A DNA stretch of 64,000 nt from Ligula intestinalis (taxonomy: Eukaryota; Platyhelminthes; Cestoda; Diphyllobothriidea; Diphyllobothriidae), in the NCBI GenBank assembly GCA_036362985.1, contig JAYGXS010000001.1:72761762-72825761 (forward strand). The letters run 5' to 3'. The position numbers and the translations under genes were made by a program. The notes beneath the pieces are model-generated. The model saw only the letters and a program-made list of their open reading frames with translations, searched no databases and had not been told where the DNA came from. This document shows positions 39,301 to 47,565 of this stretch, one piece after another (the stretch's first letter is position 1; every line of letters starts with the position of its first letter).

Positions 39301-42300
39301 AAAATTTTGGTCTCCTTGTATTTATCGGTTTTACCTTCATATATGTGCATGCATAAAATTCCAAAGGCGCGAAAATCAGGTAAAAGGTGAGACTTATAAA
39401 GTCACTCTTTGGATCGCGTATCAATAATCTTGCCAAACATTTTACAAGTTCCCAGGGTGGGGAAGCCTAAACACACGGAAATTCTGATTTGATCGCATAG
39501 CGTCTCACACAAAAGTCAGCGTACTCGGTGCACACAGCGCAAAGGATCCCATACATAAACAACAACAGATCAATGTCCTTTTGCCCAATTTACGAATTTA
39601 TATGTTCTTTGAATTGTCATCCCTCAAATTTTATGCTAATGGATACATATTGAACTAGTTTCCAGTAAGTTTTGGTCTTCAACTTTAAACTGGCCTTATC
39701 CAGTGGTACTATGGCTTCAAGGAACGTAAAACAAACTAGAATTCTCATTTTGAATTTCACACAAGCGTGGTCTATTTCCAGAGTGATTTGCACTTAATCG
39801 ATAATTTTTTTGAAGTGCAGCTTAAGTGGGGACCTAAAATTTCGTATCATAATTTGGTCCATCTTAATTATAGTTTTATACTCACGTGCTATCTATTTCT
39901 GTATATATGAAGAGGCTAATACGCAGTTTGATGTTTTCTGTACTTCAAAAAAAGTTTTTTTGGAATTTTGACATGCATTTATCTTACTCTGACCTATGAA
40001 AAGAGTTCTCCTAAAGCCATTTCTTTCATTTTTAATTGATTAATCGAAATTTGGGGCTTTTTGTGAATGCATTCTTGATATCAGGCCAAGTACGTCCTAC
40101 TTGAATTAGTGTTCACGATTTATAAATTGCGCAGCATAGCTTATAGTCCTCATGAAGTGGAGCTTTAAATGCATATGTATTCTAAAATAACCGTGTGAGG
40201 ACCCTTGTTACGCATAACTTAAAGACTACGATTTTATTTACTTTATTTAGGCAATCTTATCGTTATATTAGCATAGTGCCAAACATACACTATTAATGAT
40301 ATTCAGTCTACTGGAAAGTCTTAATATTTTATGCATCCTTCATAACCATCGACTTACTGCCCAACAAGGTATCCTCCTTCTGATACCTTGGTGTAACAAT
40401 AGCTTCCAACCTCTCATTTACTCTTCATATTGAAGACCTTTTTATTAAAATCCGCAAACTTTTATATTATATCCGCCGCTTGCGTTCTTATCGCACCCCG
40501 CAAGCCCTCATCTGGCGTTTTATAGACGCTTGTATCCTCCCTCTCATTCTTTACTGCTCTCCAGTAACCTTTCCAGGACTACTCAAAAAAGACTTTATTA
40601 TTATTAAACGTATTCTCCGCATGCTCTCTTCAGCTGCCGGCTATTCCTATGCTTTTTTAGCTGATCTTATAATTCAGCGACATTTCAAATCGGTCAAGGA
40701 TTTCGTGGACCGTATTCTTAGTGATGCCTCTCACCCTCTCCACTCCGAACTAATGGCTGCGAAGTCTTCTCGTACGACGCGCCAAAACTTCCGACATATG
40801 ACATGTCGTACATTAGCCTACCAGAACTCGATACGCCCATTCTTAGCACGCTTCCTCACGTGTTAAGAAACGGAAATTGTGAAGCTGAAGGCCGACCTGA
40901 CTCCATAACTGATGTGGTAACCGTGTCGACTTCTTACTTTGAGTTTTCTGTGATCTTTGACCGTTTACTCTTAAGTTTTTGGACCCTCAAACTTACTTTA
41001 GTTCTTGCTCTCCGTGAATCGAGCCATTTTTTGCTGAAAGTTTGATATTATCATCAAAATAAAGTTCTCATCATCATCAAATCAATAACGAGCAATCAAA
41101 CTTCGAAGACATTGACGTGTGCGAACTTTCCCATTCACTATGAACTGGCAGCCACTTAGAACCACCAGATAGGTTTCTCTACGCGAAATCGGTCAAAGTG
41201 TAATGCATGCTGCATACACTTAGACAATGCTTTTTACACATTTGCTGAGGAATTTGCATTTAAAATACAAAAGTTTTGCACATATTTTTATCGTCCCTTA
41301 TCAAACAGGAAAAACCTTGTGTACATTCTTTCATATTTTTGGCATGGTTATTTGCTTTTGAACATTTTCCCTCTGTCTAATGGGTTTAATGACTAACGAC
41401 TCAATTTAGCGCTAGGTTTCTCAACACTGCAAGCGTTTTCATCGACTGAACATATTTTCGAGGTTGCATTTTTTTTATTTGCCTATCTATACCGATACCA
41501 CCTGTAATAAATGTTCAGTAAACTTGTTTAACGATAAAATATAAATCAATAAATAATAAATAAATCAATTGTATACTTAAGGCCCAAGGGGCCCTTTCAT
41601 TAAATAATTGCCTGTTTAATGTTATATAGTTAAAAAATCAGAGCATGGCTTTATATTCCTTGCACAAATTACGCTATTATGCACTCGAAATCTCAAGTGC
41701 CTTAGGGCAGCACTAACGGAAAATCTTTTTCGTGGTTGACATTCTGTGGCAAACGGCTTGAGTTGGTTATTCTCTGGTTTACGATACCTGTCATTAAATA
41801 CTATTTACAGGTAGACAGAACAAAAACATTAAAATATGGATTTTTTAAAAATTATTCAACTCTACCGATGGTGAAATTACATTCCCCTTACACTAGGATA
41901 GTCACTATTTTAACATTTTGAATCTGCTTCTTCTGGCATTAATGAGTCTAGGAAACTCTGAAAAAGAAAATACACTTAATTACTGTGGTACACTCTAATG
42001 TAGGCAGTGCATCGACCGTAATCGGTTATGGACACGTATTAAGGCTTTACTGTCTACTGATAAACACCTTGTTTCACGTACCGTCTGTGCTTTCGGGAAT
42101 TATTTGCATGAGTTTGGTTAAATTCATGCCAGGATGTATGCTGCGTTTACTCGTCAGCTCAAAGTTCCCATTCTCTGTGGTCAACGTACGCGCCATGCTC
42201 TGCGCCACAACTGCATTCTTGTTCTGCTTCTGACTGACCTCATGCACAATGGCAAAGTGTTCCCAGCCTTCGGTCTGTAATAGAACTCGCACAGTCGAGA

Positions 42301-42886
42301 TGAGTGTTGAGAGGTCGATCGTGAGTGACACTGCTGCCAGCGTTTCGCTTGCAACGGGTTTCTGTGTAGCAGGATCCAGATCATTCAGAACAAAGTTTGA
42401 GGTGAAACCCTGCAGGCGACAGAGGTAGTTAATTTGAAAGAGTCTCGAGCTTGCTCTCGAACCCGGTTTCGAAAGGGATATCCAGTCATTGACAATGTTA
42501 CAGTCCGTGCCATCTGGTGGTCCCAGATAAACCGCAAAACCATTCAGCACCTCAGTCTGCTCACTTAAAAGGAGTAACTCGGAGGTCAGATTGACTGCTC
42601 GATCTTCCTGTTCAATGGTGCAGTATGGGGCCTCACCGAATCCAAGTTTGACCGTGAACTGGGGATTGCTCCTGAGGGTCTTATTGTAGACATACCAAAC
42701 GGCATTGGATATACTTGTCTTGTAATCAAAAAGTTCAAACTCGGGGGAGCAATTCGATTGGGATAAGAGGCTGTAGATGACGAGTTTGGGCTCGGATCCG
42801 CCTGTCGCTCTCTTGACTTGCCATTTCAAGCGGGCCTTGAGACAGACAGGCAGTACACACAGAGTGAAGATTAGGCGTAGCTGCAT
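9221..42886 (-). CDS. Receptor-type guanylyl cyclase (14 exons found, 3' end missing)
   Basis: Fourteen exons join without a phase conflict into 3061 coding nucleotides, about 1020 residues. Domain order is signal peptide (1-18), extracellular ligand-binding-like domain (to about 488), transmembrane helix (about 494-514), juxtamembrane region (517-573), kinase-homology domain (574-817), dimerisation coiled coil (818-864) and class III cyclase domain (from about 882). Typical membrane guanylyl cyclases of this layout are about 1050-1100 residues, so only about 50 residues of the cyclase end are missing. The family converts GTP to cGMP in response to an extracellular ligand. The ligand cannot be predicted here. 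Two introns use GC rather than GT donors. A paralogue starts 4.7 kb away on the opposite strand. The cyclase carries Lys1014 where the family has a catalytic Arg. Confidence 0.92.
9320..12465 (-). other. Intron 13 of the minus gene; no gene seen
   Basis: About 3.1 kb without recognisable coding or element sequence. An AT dinucleotide-like tract lies at about 12354-12400. Open frames here on both strands are short and look random. Confidence 0.6.
12354..12400. repeat. AT-rich microsatellite
   Basis: Imperfect TATA/ATAT repeats, about 45 bases, just inside the intron next to exon 13. Confidence 0.75.
12466..12640 (-). CDS. Guanylyl cyclase (minus gene) exon 13: cyclase domain, second metal site and guanine Glu
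   Basis: Encodes residues 930-987. [15 protein letters not shown] holds Glu931 (guanine recognition in the family) and Asp935 (second metal). [17 protein letters not shown] and RIRIGLHSG follow. It ends in phase 1 at G|GTAGGC. Confidence 0.94.
13292..13484 (-). CDS. Guanylyl cyclase (minus gene) exon 12: cyclase domain, first metal site
   Basis: Encodes residues 865-929. It starts [13 protein letters not shown] and runs into the catalytic domain with [15 protein letters not shown] (metal-binding Asp891), then [20 protein letters not shown] and YDVYK. The acceptor is TTTTCAAG. The donor must be AAG|GCAAGT, a GC donor, because YK must join in phase 0 to [11 protein letters not shown] nearby GT four bases on would break the frame. 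Confidence 0.93.
14384..14530 (-). mobile_element. tRNA-derived SINE-like repeat, copy 2
   Basis: On the minus strand it shares CCGGAGNGACGCGG(G/T)TTC, a GCAGCAATTTC block, and an end resembling TTTGTCGGTAATACCTTCAT with the copy at 7042-7222. The A-box end is more eroded. Copies 1 and 2 have the same orientation. Confidence 0.55.
14920..15010. repeat. Degenerate telomere-like (CCCTAA) tract
   Basis: Spaced CCCTAACT, TAACCTTAAT, CCTAACC and TTACCTAACT motifs resemble decayed TTAGGG repeats. A similar tract lies at 18830-18960. Confidence 0.45.
15954..16094 (-). CDS. Guanylyl cyclase (minus gene) exon 11: dimerisation coiled-coil linker
   Basis: Encodes residues 818-864: [40 protein letters not shown] and RMLP. 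This is the heptad-rich signalling helix between the kinase-homology and cyclase domains, ending with the family's LP just before VA-E-x-L-K-x-G. It enters and leaves in phase 2 (141 nt). Confidence 0.93.
17020..17144 (-). CDS. Guanylyl cyclase (minus gene) exon 10: end of kinase-homology domain
   Basis: Encodes residues 777-817, with [20 protein letters not shown], the family's R-x-W-A/C-E-x-P-x-x-R-P signature that closes the kinase fold. Acceptor is TTTACCAG. The donor GTAAGT leaves phase 2. Confidence 0.92.
17145..19466 (-). other. Intron 9 of the minus gene with a GC-rich unresolved block
   Basis: From about 17480 to 19250 base composition is clearly more GC-rich than the flanks, and several overlapping open frames of 60-155 codons occur on both strands. 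None matches a family I recognise and the frames conflict, so I treat the block as a probable repeat or old insertion. It contains CCCTAA-type telomere-like tracts at about 18830-18960. Confidence 0.45.
18830..18960. repeat. Degenerate telomere-like (CCCTAA) tract
   Basis: Contains CCTAACCCTAACC, CCCTACCCTTAACCCTAG and CCCTAAC units separated by unrelated bases, resembling an eroded interstitial TTAGGG array. Confidence 0.5.
19467..19663 (-). CDS. Guanylyl cyclase (minus gene) exon 9: kinase-homology domain C-lobe
   Basis: Encodes residues 711-776, beginning [20 protein letters not shown], then [20 protein letters not shown], ending with NEPLFRPK. The APE motif and GDIYS are standard C-lobe landmarks of membrane guanylyl cyclases. 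Acceptor is CGTCAAG and donor is AAG|GTATTT. It enters in phase 1 and leaves in phase 0. Confidence 0.92.
19664..21739 (-). other. Intron 8 of the minus gene (GC-AG type); no gene seen
   Basis: AT-rich 2.1 kb intron. The donor is GCAAGT and the acceptor CGTCAAG. I see no repeat or coding sequence inside. Confidence 0.65.
21740..21896 (-). CDS. Guanylyl cyclase (minus gene) exon 8: pseudokinase catalytic-loop region
   Basis: Encodes residues 659-710. It has the family's degenerate catalytic loop HGRLKSRNC (671-679), where active kinases carry HRDLKxxN, and ITDYGV around Asp691 in place of DFG. This marks a catalytically dead regulatory pseudokinase. The exon must end in phase 1 at AAG|GCAAGT, a GC donor. 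That is the only junction that joins in frame to [11 protein letters not shown] in exon 9. The GT two to three bases downstream would shift the frame. Confidence 0.9.
22234..22305 (-). CDS. Guanylyl cyclase (minus gene) exon 7: kinase-homology linker
   Basis: A 72 nt exon (24 codons, phase 0 on both sides) found by searching for the segment missing between exons 6 and 8. It encodes [20 protein letters not shown] and then DLIR, matching the family pattern of D-I/V-hydrophobic, then LDW-x-F-K-x-S-L, before the HRD-like loop. Splice sites are AACTTTAG and AGG|GTAAGT. Confidence 0.92.
23232..23310 (-). repeat. Single-arm copy of the hairpin-bearing inverted repeat
   Basis: On the minus strand it reads a GGATTCC-CGAT-GGAATCC hairpin followed by GAAACGTCAGG, then AATAAAAC and CCAGTGATCAC. 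It matches both arms of the element at 52161-52428. I found no second arm nearby. Confidence 0.65.
25365..25760 (+). repeat. Imperfect direct duplication, about 100 bp units
   Basis: The unit at 25365-25475 (ACCATTATTACT, TTGCCCTATTCCTGTT, ACTGACTTA/ACCGACTTAG, then TACCTACC and GTACTACT) recurs at 25660-25760, roughly 290 bp downstream, with scattered differences. It is non-coding. Confidence 0.6.
26502..26516. repeat. CT dinucleotide microsatellite
   Basis: Seven uninterrupted CT units inside an intron. Confidence 0.8.
27364..27546 (-). CDS. Guanylyl cyclase (minus gene) exon 6: kinase-homology domain N-lobe
   Basis: Encodes residues 574-634 and ends in the family signature SRGSLQ before the donor. 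Key blocks are VHIKWL (position of the nucleotide-lobe Lys), [20 protein letters not shown] and [11 protein letters not shown]. Length is 183 nt in phase 0 on both sides, identical to the paralogue's exon at 62024-62206 (LRELRNENLNAMLGCFLD and VYEHCSRGSLR). Confidence 0.92.
27547..29091 (-). other. Intron 5 of the minus gene, carrying an inverted-repeat element
   Basis: About 1.5 kb, one third of it occupied by the TA-flanked element at 27993-28505. The rest shows nothing recognisable. Confidence 0.7.
27993..28505 (-). mobile_element. Non-autonomous DNA transposon (TA-flanked, CAGTAGTCGCC ends), long copy
   Basis: The ends read CAGTAGTCGCCGTCTTTTAA and, on the other strand, CAGTAGTCACCGGTTTTTAA, and TA flanks both sides. 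Inside each end the motif AAGCCC (often TTAATAAGCCC) recurs several times with irregular spacing. No transposase frame is visible. The sequence matches the element at 58460-58869 in inverted orientation but has roughly 125 extra central bases. A TA target site and CAG start point to the Tc1/mariner-pogo superfamily (inference). Confidence 0.8.
29092..29260 (-). CDS. Guanylyl cyclase (minus gene) exon 5: juxtamembrane segment
   Basis: Encodes residues 517-573, from acceptor CCTCTTAG to a strong donor GTAAGT. It contains YKKRY, then a Ser-rich stretch ([20 protein letters not shown]), and ends SDLHTIWLN, a Trp-containing end as is common just before the kinase-homology domain. The Ser-rich part could be phosphorylated, as in natriuretic peptide receptors (inference). 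The reading frame fits the neighbouring exons. The matching exon of the paralogue was not found, so this one is less certain than the others. Confidence 0.75.
29261..31909 (-). other. Intron 4 of the minus gene, with a Penelope-like fragment
   Basis: About 2.6 kb. It contains a GIY-YIG fragment at 30985-31260 on the plus strand, followed by a GC-rich stretch (about 31280-31530) with repeated GACGGGGA/GACGGTG-like units. No other gene was seen. Confidence 0.65.
30985..31260 (+). mobile_element. Penelope-like element fragment (GIY-YIG end), decayed
   Basis: Plus-strand translation gives [20 protein letters not shown], then a stop, and later [20 protein letters not shown]. This aligns with [20 protein letters not shown] and [20 protein letters not shown] of the better-preserved copy at 36709-37971. 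In-frame stops occur between the blocks. Only the endonuclease part is present. Confidence 0.8.
31910..31994 (-). CDS. Guanylyl cyclase (minus gene) exon 4: transmembrane helix
   Basis: This 85 nt exon (residues 489-516) is too short for an open-frame scan, but it is found by splice sites (TTTTAG acceptor, AAG|GTAAAAC donor) and phase. It encodes [20 protein letters not shown] followed by LLLLYRR, a single hydrophobic span with a basic stop-transfer end, as expected for a type I receptor. The paralogue has an 85 nt exon in the same place and phase. Confidence 0.9.
31995..33093 (-). other. Intron 3 of the minus gene; nothing seen
   Basis: About 1.1 kb of AT-rich sequence with no recognisable feature. 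Confidence 0.65.
33094..33496 (-). CDS. Guanylyl cyclase (minus gene) exon 3: membrane-proximal extracellular domain
   Basis: Encodes residues 355-488, from acceptor TTCCAG to donor GTAGGG in phase 1. Length is 403 nt, equal to the paralogue's exon 3. Alignable blocks include [12 protein letters not shown] against SAASLAIRMAQL, and [10 protein letters not shown] against KQWPGNGSGP. Two Cys residues near the end (ACLLYKCQ) match FCMLAICK in the paralogue and may form the membrane-proximal disulphide. Confidence 0.9.
33735..34150 (+). mobile_element. Non-LTR retrotransposon 3' fragment, copy 1 (eroded)
   Basis: The nucleotide sequence aligns with 40545-40990: a CTCCAGT(A/T)(A/T)..TTTCCAG start, then ACTTAAAAAAGAC/ACTCAAAAAAGAC, ATGCTCTCTTCAGCTGCCGG and GACCGCATTCTTGGTGAAGT/GACCGTATTCTTAGTGATGC. 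The frame is broken repeatedly. It is an older copy of the same element end. Confidence 0.7.
35745..35830 (+). repeat. tRNA-like sequence (possible SINE head)
   Basis: An A-box-like stretch, GCTCTATTGGCTAGAACGC, is followed by a canonical-looking B box, GGGTTTGAATCCTACC. It has no clear acceptor-stem pairing, so I do not call a functional tRNA. Confidence 0.4.
36361..36617 (-). CDS. Guanylyl cyclase (minus gene) exon 2: extracellular domain
   Basis: Encodes residues 269-354, beginning with a hydrophobic strand followed by [11 protein letters not shown], which aligns with ARPIMTLNFLRN in the plus-strand paralogue. Length is 257 nt, identical to the paralogue's exon 2, and the donor is GTGCGT in both. 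It enters in phase 1 and leaves in phase 0. A later segment, [20 protein letters not shown], aligns with FILNTSPAGSGFNLSSKYLD. Confidence 0.9.
36709..37971 (+). mobile_element. Penelope-like element, 5'-truncated, RT plus GIY-YIG, two stop codons
   Basis: One reading frame covers the second half of a Penelope-type reverse transcriptase and its endonuclease. The RT has [20 protein letters not shown] and the catalytic YVDDIF at about 36979-36996. The linker has [19 protein letters not shown]. The GIY-YIG part has [30 protein letters not shown] and [13 protein letters not shown]. The frame is interrupted only by TAA at 37081-37083 and TAA at 37180-37182, so it is the youngest copy in the window but not coding-competent. 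The N-terminal half of the RT is absent. It lies in intron 1 of the guanylyl cyclase, on the opposite strand. A C-run tail follows at about 38000. Confidence 0.92.
38575..39157. mobile_element. Near-palindromic inverted-repeat (foldback) element
   Basis: The left arm 38575-38812 and right arm 38925-39157 are imperfect inverted copies along their whole length. Shared blocks are GACTTGGAGGTGGGTGA, CATGACTTTTAA, CAATCAACTT, CTACAAGTA, TATATGGAAAAGA and CCGCATAGG. About 110 bases separate the arms. There is no coding sequence. It looks like a foldback or non-autonomous DNA transposon. Target-site duplications are not obvious. Confidence 0.8.
40384..41090 (+). mobile_element. Non-LTR retrotransposon 3' end, copy 2 (ORF2 C-terminus)
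   Basis: An open frame begins [20 protein letters not shown], the usual start of the thumb region after a CR1/Jockey-type reverse transcriptase. It continues through [20 protein letters not shown] and [20 protein letters not shown] to a stop at 40863-40865. A 3' tail follows and ends in short ATC repeats (TCATCATCATCAAATC), typical of such elements. It is 5'-truncated, since a stop lies directly upstream of the YLGV block. Confidence 0.8.
42082..42886 (-). CDS. Guanylyl cyclase (minus gene) exon 1: signal peptide and extracellular domain
   Basis: Encodes residues 1-268. The first 18 residues ([18 protein letters not shown]) form a signal peptide. The rest resembles the extracellular ANF-receptor-type domain, with a run [14 protein letters not shown] that matches GPPLGGDCNIVSDW in the paralogue, plus a conserved Cys in the LCRL segment. 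Asn-X-Ser/Thr sequons are present (YNKT, VNLT, MNLT). The ATG is preceded directly by TTTCCAG, a 3' splice-site-like sequence, so a 5' UTR intron or trans-splicing is possible. The exon ends in phase 1 at donor GTACGT, the same donor motif as exon 1 of the paralogue. Confidence 0.9.
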
Positions 42887-44162
42887 ACTGGAAACAGCCG
42901 TATGAAAACGTGCAGATGTGCGAGGACTCCACTTATATTTCTTTTCTGGGCTTCTTCGTATGGAAGATTATTAATGAGAGGAGAGCAAAGTCATTAAAAA
43001 CTGTTTCCACGTTAATTGGCTGGCACCCAGTAAAACTGTTCCTCTGAGAAGCAGTTAAACGCCCCTCACTTATGCTTGTGGGTGTCTGGCATGTGTACGA
43101 AAAAGTAAGCTTCTGAGCGTGTGCTCTGAGTGCAGATGTGTAAAAAATAAGTGAGTTGATAATTACCTTAGATACGTACCTTCGCTGGGTTAGATGCTTT
43201 TATCCTCAGAGTCGCTGATGAAAGTTCGGGCGAGTTCAAAAACTATTTCGACGTTAATTGCGCTTTCAGTCACTGGTTGGAAGAAAAGTTCACTTAAAAG
43301 CGGCCACTGTAGCCATGACAACGAGGGCAAAACGTTTTTATGTACTGGTAATATTGCGAAATTAAATATACGCGGAAAACTGGAATAAGAATATCCGTAT
43401 TAAAAATTGTACGTAGAATTTGTAGTAATTATGAGTCGTTTCCCAATTTCTTGGATTGCACGAATGGCTTACTACCTGCGTTGATACTGGACTAAAACCT
43501 AGAGAGCTGCAGAGCAACGTTATTTATTTGATGAAAGATTGACCTTGAAATTATTCAATTGCCATTATTATTGGAATGTTTGGTGTACATGAAGACAAAG
43601 CACCTACGTTGTAGAAACTAGGAGATTTATTTGAATGCGGATGGCTGTGCATGTAGGAGCAGTTAGGAGAAAATGGGCTAACTCCCATATAACGCGTCAT
43701 TTTACGGAACCCAGCCACCCCTTCAAATTTGAGTAGGCAGCCATGCTTGCAGGGGGTGACGAGACTTTAAGCCGCGAGCTGTTTGAGTCCTGGTCCTCTG
43801 ACTCGTATTCGATTAACAAGCGTACTGACCTCTCGCCTCTATTCTGTGCTGTGATTTATCCAGGGTGCTGATAGCCAGTAGGCATCGCGACAGCGGGCCA
43901 AATTGTGGCGTAATCTTCACCCCAAGGATCGACAACAGCCACGGAATCGTGGCAGTTAACGATCCGGGTACGGACCGACAAGACATCATCGAACCGATTA
44001 CGACAGTCGCGATGTACACGAGTACTGAGAATAAGCATTTGCACCTGGCTGCCTAGCAACGTTGTTCCAGCAATACTGCGCACTCTATGCGTCTATTACT
44101 TTTTTCTGTCACTGCTTCTGATGGTGCGTCCAAGTGAAAATTCGAAGCGTCAGGGCGATATA

Positions 44163-44533
44163 CAGGGTGTCCCAAAAACGTATACACATTTTAAATGGTC
44201 GTTAACCTGGTGTTTTTGATAATTTTATGATTTCAAAAATTTTAATATATTAACAAGTACCATTTTGTCGTTTTCTCCACTGCATTTCGACTATTGCGAC
44301 AATGGATAAATTGCAAGAAGGCATTAAACATGAATACATTCGAATACCAAGGGAATTATTTCATGGTGTGTGCGATCCCATTGCTTAACGTTATCAGCGG
44401 TGTCATGGTAAAAATGGAAATTCTCCAAAAAAATGACACTAATCAATATTTTTACATCTTTTACTGATAAAAGTATGATAAAAACCAGTTTTACAATTAT
44501 GTAGAATGTGCACACATATTTTGGGACACCCTG
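44163..44533 (+). mobile_element. Mariner-like relict, internally deleted
   Basis: The ends are CAGGGTGTCCCAAAAA and, on the other strand, CAGGGTGTCCCAAAATATGT, a typical mariner terminal repeat. TA precedes the left end. The right flank is GA, so the target duplication is imperfect. Inside, a short frame reads LQEGIKHEYIRIPRELFHGV, then CDPIA, a stop, and RYQRCHGKNG. This resembles the extreme C-terminus of mariner transposases (IP-x-E-x-hydrophobic, then R-x-x-x-C-x-x-x-x-G). It carries no functional transposase. Confidence 0.75.
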
Positions 44534-44599
44534 GATAGTTTTTATTCGAGCGATCGCCTCTTCTTCCTCTGCAATGGTTCCTTCGCCTGCTCACTGCTT

Positions 44600-45816
44600 T
44601 CAGCGAACTGTGTATCCCATCCTCGATGAAGGTTGATGCGGCAGGACTCGTTTTGGGATGGTAAAACCTGAGGGCCTGTATTCACGGGTCCTGCGTCCGG
44701 AAATGGTCACTACCTTTGGCGTCAAATAAAATTGCTGGCATAGAAACACGGGGTGCCTCGCCGATACTGAACCGATTATGGAAACTGCTTGGTTGACGCA
44801 CAGTCGATGCCCGCTGTCTACCAGGTGAAGACTTTTTGTGTCTTCACTTAACTGGGCAGGATGGTGCTCTAGCATCCGTGTGTATAGGCACTGAGTTCCT
44901 TGGCCAATATAGCATGTCCCACCGGAGCAAGCGAAGTCATAAATTCGCACTGACGACGCCCGAAAGGCAGGCTATCCCTACCTGCTAGGCGGAAAACGGG
45001 AATATTTGGCAGAATTAATCCTATCTATGCGCCTGGGTACATGTGCGCGGTAGCAGCACTTAGGGACTGATGTAAGTGTTTGCTCGCTGGACCCCTCGAA
45101 GTGGTAGTATGAGAAATAGTTCATTCTTACCAGCCGTAAGCACGTTCGTTTTCGGGGACTTCCCTCCATATAGTTACAACTAAACTTCACGAAGATGACG
45201 TTTTCTCGCACTGTTTGTATGAAGGTGTATATTTTCTCAGCGTAGTTGGAGTGCAGATACTTCTAGCCTGCTTAAGGAGATAGCGGACGAAGTATCCCTT
45301 CCGACATAGATGATTCAGAAATCCAAGTATTGTCTTGTTTAGGTTTTCTAACGAAATACTCTTCTATGAATTGTTCCACCAGGTGTTCTACAAAGCATGA
45401 CCTCCAAAAATTAGAGGCACTCTCTGTGCTGTTTTCCACTACAAGAGTTAACGTTTGTTCTTTATAACTGAACTGGGCCATTTCTTTGTCTAGTTTTTCC
45501 TGGAAGACATTTGGTACCGGGAGTGATAAAATCGCCATTCCATCTATCTGGCAGTAAAATTGGCTATCGAATACGAATTAATTATTAACGTGGTGCAATC
45601 GAGTGACAGGCTGATCAAGAAATTATTCCTAACAATCACTCCATATATCAATTCTTCAGCCTCCACAAGGAGCGTAGAAGTGAACACGATTGCGACCCCT
45701 GAGGGCGTCGTTTGCCCATTGGGATGCGAATTTCTTATTAAATAGATTAACTTAATCTTGTCTTGTTGGAATTTTGTGTCAAATCGGTGTGCGTCTTTCT
45801 GCCAGTCACTTTGCAA
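44600..45816 (-). mobile_element. Penelope-like element, decayed (RT and GIY-YIG remnants)
   Basis: Three minus-strand frames carry homologous blocks in the expected order. At 45560-45490 there is FYCQIDGMAILSLPVPNVF (compare [20 protein letters not shown]). At 45100-45000 there is YHFEGSSEQTLTSVPKCCYR (compare [19 protein letters not shown]). At 44950-44700 there are CSGGTCYIGQGTQCLYTRML, HLVDSGHRL and VFLCQQFYL. Frame changes and stops separate them. It is older than the copy at 36709-37971. Confidence 0.8.
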
Positions 45817-47565
45817 TGTAATGCTATGAAAAAGTACGCCTGTACACTGGTATAAGAGAAAATCTGGTAGATGCTGCCGGAAGCGTTAATCTATATCATA
45901 AAAACACCGGCCAGCAGTGTGTGTCAGTTACATCTGAAGTCAAGTCACGAGTTCAGCGACAGCAATCGTTTTGGTGTGGTTTGAACCGTCGCTCTTATGC
46001 GAATTTAAGAAAAGCCTTTACGCTAAGCAACAGGACAGGCTAATGACTTTGCTCTAGCCCTAAAAGAACCATAAGCATACGAAGTGTAAGGAAATTGCAG
46101 CTTCAAACAGTAGGGGCATACTATTTGCGGGTTCACGGAGTGCATTTTGTCACAACGACCGCATTGCTAAAACAGGAGATTCATACACGCTATAGTAAAA
46201 GGAAACTCCACTGGTAAACTATCCGGTGAGTTGAACCAAGGCAACCTGATTCTGGAGGATTCTTGAAAATCAGGCTTATTCAGAGTCTTTGTTCTAAAAC
46301 GTGCATAATCTATTCCGATTTTAAAACGCTTCGGCAATTCGTATGGATTTTGAAAGAATGTTGAACACTGACAATTCTGCGTTCCTTTTGGTCTACCGAA
46401 GGGAGTAGGTCCATAAATAAGAGAAAAGAAAGCACACAACATATTTTTTCACGAAATTCTCTGTCTGACATAGACTGTGCATTTGGCCCTCTTTGGTACG
46501 AATACCTCGCAATTGCCCAGTACCATGAGTGTCATATTGAAAAATGGTGGACTTTGTGTTTTCAAAATATTGCTATAAATATGGAATTATTTCCGAACCC
46601 TCAGAGTATAATCATTAATCTGAAAGGCAGCAGGCTATTCAAATATACATGCAATCCTCTACATAATATTCATGAATATGAATATTTCAAAACAGTGTTT
46701 ACACGTACAAACTTTAAAATCTCCTTGAACGTGCAGATATAAATTATTTTCCTTCCATTATTTTTTGAAATAAAATTCACGAATAAAGACACAGAGAATC
46801 GACGAAAACTTCTGCTACCTAGGTGGTTGTTTATTTTACTAAGGTTTATATAGTTAAGTGGAAATATTTTATTGAATAGTTACTTCCTTATGGAGCGTGG
46901 CTTATTTATTAATTCTTTCCTTCGGATTTCTTATTTATATACACTTACAAAAATTACTTTTGAACTCTTAAACTTAAACTCAGGCAAGATTCAAGAAAAC
47001 TTAAAAATAGAAAACGGGTTTTGTTTGATGCGCCTTTGAAGCAGGTGACCATAGTAGCATCGTCTAGTATAAAATAAATGGCGTGATACAATTTAAAAAG
47101 TTCAAGTCCAAACTGCTTAGCCGGTGAAGGCAGCTTTTTATAGCCAAAGGCACAGATCACGAGTGAAAGGTTTATGTGAACACCTTAAGAGTGGTTGCGA
47201 GGAAGGTCATTCTTAGTGCACCAAAAACGGCAGTTTTCTTTCCCAAATACTTTATTTCAAACAGCAACACAATATGATTTAAAATGCCAGCCTTTTAGTC
47301 TGCATAAATAATTTTAGACCAAACAGTTGGGAAGAGTTTCATTACCTTAGGAATGGAACTTCAGCTTTTTAAAAATACTTAAAATTGGTCAATTCTGTAC
47401 TCTAAAATTTAACATTTTTCTGTAACAACATAGGCTGACTTAAGAAAACTAAATGGTGAACCAATCAGATTCCTCTAAATGCAAACGTCTTCTCAATTCT
47501 GAAGCAGAGCCTCATACAGCTTTCCACGATCGTATTTTGAAATCGCTCATCTGCAGGGTGGTTGA

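Larger units (their letters stand above)
36618..42081 (-). other. Intron 1 of the minus gene, with transposon insertions
   Basis: This 5.5 kb intron holds three separately listed insertions: a truncated Penelope-like element (36709-37971, opposite strand to the gene), a near-palindromic inverted-repeat element (38575-39157) and the 3' end of a non-LTR retrotransposon (40384-41090). Outside these I see only AT-rich non-coding sequence. Confidence 0.75.
42887..47565. other. Divergent intergenic region between the two guanylyl cyclase genes
   Basis: About 4.7 kb separates the two start codons. It holds a mariner relict (44163-44533) and a decayed Penelope-like element (44600-45816, minus strand). 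The remainder has no recognisable gene. Shared or separate promoters must lie here unless 5' exons are further out, but I cannot point to a specific promoter element. Splice-acceptor-like sequences sit just upstream of both ATGs. Confidence 0.65.
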
